A DNA stretch of 41,634 nt, taken from the NCBI GenBank assembly GCA_900545285.1, contig UQYK01000013.1, forward strand, positions 1 to 41,634, in the 5' to 3' direction. Below the pieces are notes generated by a model, which was not told the DNA's origin, did not search any database, and saw only the letters and a program-made list of their open reading frames with translations. Position 1 is the stretch's first letter. Each line of letters starts with the position of its first letter. This DNA comes from an uncultured Ruminococcus sp. Lineage in GTDB: Bacteria > Bacillota > Clostridia > Oscillospirales > Ruminococcaceae. The translations under genes were made by a program, and so were the position numbers. Below are positions 38,018-41,634 of the stretch, in pieces.

Positions 38018-39919
38018 TTACATCAGCTTGCAGATGCGGTTGGAGAATGCCACCGGATCTGCAATGGGCATGCCGGCAATCAGCAGAGCCTGATCATACA
38101 ACAGCTTTGCATAATCATCCAGCTGCTCGGAGCTGTCTGCCTGCATATCCATAAGCTTCTGATAAATTGCGTGCTCCGGATTGATTTCCAGCACAGTCTG
38201 TGCCTGGAGCTTTTGTCCTTCGGAGCCAGGCATTGCGTTCAGGGTCTTTGCCATTTCCATGGAAAGATCACCCTCGCTGGACAGGCAAACCGGATGGGAT
38301 TTCAGGTGACCGGACAATTTGACATTGCCCACCTTTCCTTCCAGTGCCTTTTTCACAGCTTCCAGCATATCCTTGCTGGCTTCCTGCTTTTCTTCCAGTG
38401 CCTTCTTTTCCTCTTCGCTGTCCAGATCCAGCTTGCTGTCCAGCACTGACTGGAATTCCTTTTCCTGATAGCTCTGCATCATGCGGACTGCAAATTCGTC
38501 TACATTTTCTGTAAAGTAGAGGATTTCATAGCCCTTATCCTTTACCTGCTCTACCTGAGGCAGCAGTTCAATCCGTGCCACGCTTTCGCCGGCAGCGTAA
38601 TAGATCTTGTCCTGTCCCTCTGGCATACGATCAATGTATTCCTGTAAGGAAGTGAGCTTTCCATCCTGAGAGGACGGGAAGAGCAGCAGATCCTGGAGCA
38701 GCTCCTTGTGCATGCCATAGTCTGCATAGACACCATATTTCAGCTGCAAGCCGAAGGAATGATAGAACTTCTCGTATTTCTCCCGGTCATTCTTCATCAT
38801 GCGCTTGAGTTCATTTTTAATGGTGCGCTCAATACTCCGGGCAATCTGCCGCAGCTGTGCGTCATGCTGAAGCATTTCCCTGGAAATGTTCAGGGACAAG
38901 TCCTCAGAATCCACCAGGCCCTTGACAAAGCTGAAGTAATCCGGCAGCAGATCTTCACAGCGATCCATAATCAGGACACCGTTTGCATACAGCTGCAAGC
39001 CCTTTTCATAGTCCTTGCTGTAGTAGTTAAACGGCGCATGAGACGGAATATACAGCAGGGCATCATAGGTAATGGTGCCTTCGTTCCGCACGTGCATATG
39101 GCACAGCGGGTCGGTATAATCGCCGCACTTGTCCTTATAGAAGGTGTTATATTCCTCTTCTGTGATCTCATTTTTATTTTTGTGCCACAGCGGAACCATG
39201 CTGTTCAGTGTGACAACCTCGGTATATTCTTCGTATTCGTCAGAGTCTTCCTTCTTCCGGCTCTTGGTCATTGCCATCTGTACCGGGAAGCGGATATAAT
39301 CGCTGTAACGCTTTACCAGGCTCTGGATGCGGTACTGATCCAGGAATTCGCTGTAGCTTTCGCCGCCGTTGCCCTCCTCATCTGCCGGAACATCATCCAG
39401 CAGTTCCAGGGTGATCTCTGTGCCCACGGTGTCCTTGTCGCAGGTGTCCATGGTATAGCCATCTGCACCTTCGGACTCCCATACATAGCCCTGAGCTTCG
39501 CCAAATGCCAGAGATTTTACAGTCACGCGCTTTGCCACCATGAATGCAGAGTAAAAGCCCACGCCGAACTGTCCGATAATCTGGTTATCCTCAGAGAGGC
39601 TGTTTTCCTTTTTGAACTGGAGAGAGCCGCTGTTGGCAATTGTACCCAGATGCTCCTCCATCTCTGCCTTTGTCATACCGATTCCGTTATCGGTAATGGT
39701 CAGTGTCCGGGCATCCTTATCCACAGACAGGGTAATCCGGAAATCAGATTTGTTCATCCCCACACTGTCATCCGTCAGGGATTTAAAATACAGCTTGTCA
39801 ATGGCATCGCTTGCATTGGAAATCAGTTCCCGGAGGAAAATCTCCTTATGGGTATAAATCGAATGAATCATCATGTCCAGCAAACGCTTGGACTCAGCCT
39901 GAAATTGTTTCTGTTCCAT
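38018..39919 (-). CDS. htpG: molecular chaperone HtpG (Hsp90)
   Basis: The 633-residue protein starts MEQKQFQAESKRLLDMMIHS; an in-frame upstream GTG would add eleven residues not seen in relatives. The GHKL ATPase domain shows LRELISNASDAIDKLYF, LTITDNGIGMTKAEMEEHLG and IGQFGVGFYSAFMVA; the middle domain has GLVDSEDLSLNISREMLQ (Arg finger region). The C-terminal dimerisation domain ends at ISNRICKLM-like sequence without MEEVD. HtpG remodels client proteins in the cytoplasm with ATP. A CIRCE element lies between promoter and start, so HrcA should repress it in the absence of heat stress. Confidence 0.96.
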   Translation of the reverse strand: MEQKQFQAESKRLLDMMIHSIYTHKEIFLRELISNASDAIDKLYFKSLTDDSVGMNKSDFRITLSVDKDARTLTITDNGIGMTKAEMEEHLGTIANSGSLQFKKENSLSEDNQIIGQFGVGFYSAFMVAKRVTVKSLAFGEAQGYVWESEGADGYTMDTCDKDTVGTEITLELLDDVPADEEGNGGESYSEFLDQYRIQSLVKRYSDYIRFPVQMAMTKSRKKEDSDEYEEYTEVVTLNSMVPLWHKNKNEITEEEYNTFYKDKCGDYTDPLCHMHVRNEGTITYDALLYIPSHAPFNYYSKDYEKGLQLYANGVLIMDRCEDLLPDYFSFVKGLVDSEDLSLNISREMLQHDAQLRQIARSIERTIKNELKRMMKNDREKYEKFYHSFGLQLKYGVYADYGMHKELLQDLLLFPSSQDGKLTSLQEYIDRMPEGQDKIYYAAGESVARIELLPQVEQVKDKGYEILYFTENVDEFAVRMMQSYQEKEFQSVLDSKLDLDSEEEKKALEEKQEASKDMLEAVKKALEGKVGNVKLSGHLKSHPVCLSSEGDLSMEMAKTLNAMPGSEGQKLQAQTVLEINPEHAIYQKLMDMQADSSEQLDDYAKLLYDQALLIAGMPIADPVAFSNRICKLM

Positions 39920-39991
39920 ATGTTTCTCTTGTGCCGCCAAAAATGAGGGCACATCTCCTTTCCACGAAATGATGCAGACATCAGAATGAAA

Positions 39992-40018
39992 TTAGCACTC
40001 TGATGTTTTAAGTGCTAA
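39992..40018. promoter_or_regulatory. CIRCE operator (HrcA-binding site) of htpG
   Basis: TTAGCACTC, nine bases, AAGTGCTAA. The consensus is TTAGCACTC-N9-GAGTGCTAA, so only one base differs and the spacing is exact. It begins just downstream of the htpG -10 box, covering the expected transcription start. Confidence 0.95.
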
Positions 40019-40022
40019 CACT

Positions 40023-40050
40023 ATTATAGCACGTGTGCTAAATTCGTCAA
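40023..40050 (-). promoter_or_regulatory. promoter of htpG
   Basis: On the minus strand: TTGACG, 16-bp spacer, TATAAT. The spacer and -10 contain a second palindrome, TAGCACACGTGCTA, with the same GCAC/GTGC half-sites as CIRCE. Confidence 0.85.
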
Positions 40051-40095
40051 GAGCTATTTTGCAAATTTTACATTTTGTTCATTTTTAGGTGCAGC

Positions 40096-40131
40096 AAAAA
40101 AAGCGCACCTCTCCTCACGGAAAGATGCGCT
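40096..40131 (-). terminator. terminator of the second dockerin gene
   Basis: On the minus strand AGCGCA pairs with TGCGCT, with partial inner pairing, followed by seven Ts. Confidence 0.8.
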
Positions 40132-40159
40132 GTGTTTTCAAAAATGATACGCTTTACGC

Positions 40160-41524
40160 TTAATTGGGCAGGCTATCCGCAGTATGCACCAGGAAGCGCA
40201 GCAGAGAAACTGCATCCTGTGCGTTCAGCTCACCGTCTGCGTTGCAGTCTGCATTCTGACGCTGTGCATCATTAAGAACAATGCTGTCATTTGCTGCCTT
40301 GCTCAGGTAAACCACGTCAATCAGAGTCAGTCGGCCGTCCAGATCCACATCCCCCAGAAGCTGTACAGATTCGTCTGCTGTGGGTTCGGTGGTGGTGGTT
40401 ACAACTGGCTCATCCGGTGTTTCTGCCGACGCATCAAGTCCGCCCATTTTCACATAGGTTTGTGCATTGGGTGCACCGTCAAAGACATCGCCGCGCTGCA
40501 TGTCATATGTCTTGCCATTCAAATACAGCATATCGCGGAGCGAACCATTGACAAAATAGCCGCAGCTGCTCTCGAAATGAAAAGCATCTCCATATTTCAG
40601 TGCATTGGTTAAATCGGTCGAAACATTTTCCGGATATTCCCAGTAATATACTTGTGTATAAGGTTCATGCTCTTCCAGCCAGACAGAAAAATAGCCGACT
40701 GCCACGCCATCCTTTTCTACAATTACATTTACCCAATCATCCAGCGTTTCCCCTGTCAAAAAATTGGAAACGGTATACGCCGGAGAATATGTGTAATCCT
40801 CATAACTCGTTAAGCCCTTTCCAGACCATTCAAAATAATCTGCAATGGCTTTTTGTGCGGTTTGATTATTTTCTTCTGTGCTAAATGCACCGGCAGTTCC
40901 CGGCTTTTCAATCACCATGCCGCTGTTATACTCCGAATACGGAATATCTCCCCAAACCAGATCCGTTGCAACATCCCGATCATAGTTATAGATCACGCCG
41001 TCAGCATACAGCAAATGGCACGGCAAGCCGTCTACCGTCGCGCTACCAAACCACATTTCTGCATGGTTTTCCAGCGCAGTTTCAATGCTGGCATTTGTGC
41101 CGGAAGCCTTCTGAATCAGACCATAGGCCGGAGTCACATGCAGATAGCCGCAGTATGCGCCATCCCGGTACACCAGAATCACATAGGTCATTCCCTCACC
41201 TTCTACCCGTTCCTGGGAATAGAAGTTGTACCAATAATAAGGTGCGCTGTAGGTCAGCTCTGAGAGATCAGAAACCCCAAAGGTGCTGCACAAATCCTGC
41301 CGTTCGCACTGCTGTAATTCCGGACTTGAAAGCGTTGCAATGGTCTGCTCCAACAGTTCCAGTGCATCCTGCGTAGCGTCAAATGCCTCCGGCATCTGTG
41401 CCTGCGCAGAAACATTGCTTTCCGGCGCCGGTGCTTCCTGTGCAGAAACCGGCATCAGACCCAGCATTGCCACGGAAAGCGTGCATGCGGTCAACATGGA
41501 TAATGTTCGTTTCGTTCCTTTCAT
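40160..41524 (-). CDS. secreted dockerin protein with a duplicated unrecognised domain
   Basis: A 454-residue product from the ATG at 41524, 10 bases behind AAAGG; an ATG three codons earlier overlaps that site. Residues 1-29 are a signal peptide. Residues about 91-182 and 245-344 are two copies of one beta-rich domain: TYSAPYYWYNF against TYSPAYTVSNF, YVILVYRDGAYCGYLHV against NVIVEKDGVAVGYFSV, and CHLLYADGVIYNYDRD against DMLYLNGKTYDMQRG. A helical stretch precedes each. A short Thr linker leads to a type I dockerin (391-446) with calcium loops DVDLDGRLTLID and DCNADGELNAQD. It has no glycosidase motif. It should join a cellulosome through the dockerin; the role of the repeated domain is unknown. 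Confidence 0.85.
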   Translation of the reverse strand: MKGTKRTLSMLTACTLSVAMLGLMPVSAQEAPAPESNVSAQAQMPEAFDATQDALELLEQTIATLSSPELQQCERQDLCSTFGVSDLSELTYSAPYYWYNFYSQERVEGEGMTYVILVYRDGAYCGYLHVTPAYGLIQKASGTNASIETALENHAEMWFGSATVDGLPCHLLYADGVIYNYDRDVATDLVWGDIPYSEYNSGMVIEKPGTAGAFSTEENNQTAQKAIADYFEWSGKGLTSYEDYTYSPAYTVSNFLTGETLDDWVNVIVEKDGVAVGYFSVWLEEHEPYTQVYYWEYPENVSTDLTNALKYGDAFHFESSCGYFVNGSLRDMLYLNGKTYDMQRGDVFDGAPNAQTYVKMGGLDASAETPDEPVVTTTTEPTADESVQLLGDVDLDGRLTLIDVVYLSKAANDSIVLNDAQRQNADCNADGELNAQDAVSLLRFLVHTADSLPN

Positions 41525-41634
41525 AAAAATCATCCTTTCTTTTTGCAGCTGTGAGAAGATATACTGCTACAAGTATATTTTACCAGTTACAATATATAAG
41601 GCGGGTGAAACCTCGCATCCAGTGAGGGGTTGCT
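41525..41634. other. upstream region of the second dockerin gene, to window end
   Basis: AT-rich, with TATACT on the minus strand (around 41572-41577) as a possible -10, but no convincing -35. The last 30 bases can form a short AACCTC/GAGG hairpin. Nothing else is recognised. Confidence 0.3.

Noticed and set aside
40023..40038. Second full CIRCE
   Set aside because: The half-sites are only two bases apart instead of nine, so it is listed as a related palindrome and not as CIRCE.
1..41634. tRNA, rRNA, SRP RNA, tmRNA or RNase P RNA genes
   Set aside because: No TTCGAnTC-type T-arm or other conserved RNA core was found in intergenic stretches on either strand by eye.

Overview
The window looks like chromosomal DNA of an anaerobic, fibre-degrading Bacillota close to Ruminococcus (Oscillospiraceae). 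This is an inference from content: two secreted proteins end in type I dockerins behind Thr-rich linkers, there is a GH5 cellulase and a GH74 relic, and the small proteins (DUF896, TmcAL, DUF2752, DUF1653) and the CIRCE operator are typical of clostridia. There is no phage, plasmid, CRISPR array, rRNA or tRNA. Genes are tightly packed on both strands, mostly with strong AGGAGG-type ribosome sites and TTGACA/TATAAT promoters.

Layout. 1-0.95 kb: a small repeat-rich lipoprotein, then a DnaA-box-like cluster. 0.95-3.7 kb: an LCM-type methyltransferase divergent from an ECF sigma factor with its overlapping membrane partner. 4-10.3 kb (+): HD protein, GH13 glucosidase fused to DUF1653, HAD phosphatase, TrmN6, MATE transporter, RsmI. 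10.4-12.5 kb (-): TmcAL and a C39-like protein. 12.7-17 kb: acetate kinase, cytidine deaminase, DUF896, glycyl-tRNA synthetase, DUF2752. 17.1-23.6 kb (-): complete F1Fo ATP synthase operon atpBEFHAGDC. 24-30.3 kb (-): GH5-dockerin cellulase, ROK glucokinase, mannose-6-phosphate isomerase, GH25 lysozyme and a GH74 gene that has lost its middle. 30.4-37.6 kb: GNAT acetyltransferase, tiny lipoprotein, PurB, and a malQ-tam-membrane protein-zinc ribbon-oxidoreductase operon. 38-41.5 kb: HtpG under CIRCE control and a second dockerin protein made of a duplicated, unrecognised domain.

Metabolically the genes fit a saccharolytic anaerobe: extracellular cellulase and (formerly) xyloglucanase, intracellular GH13 and MalQ for maltodextrins, glucokinase and ManA for hexose entry, acetate kinase for ATP from acetyl-phosphate, and a proton-type ATP synthase.

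The most unusual signal is not a gene. A family of fold-back elements is scattered between genes, six copies in this window (about 160 bp long forms; 47 and 25 bp deletion forms). Every copy with both ends visible is flanked by a 3-bp direct repeat of the form TNA. Arm and core sequences change between copies in ways that largely keep base pairing. Two insertions sit exactly on a stop codon, so that the duplicated TAA is the stop, and one sits between atpE and atpF. A second fold-back family has two copies. These look like non-autonomous miniature transposons that have become part of transcript 3' ends. No transposase is in the window.
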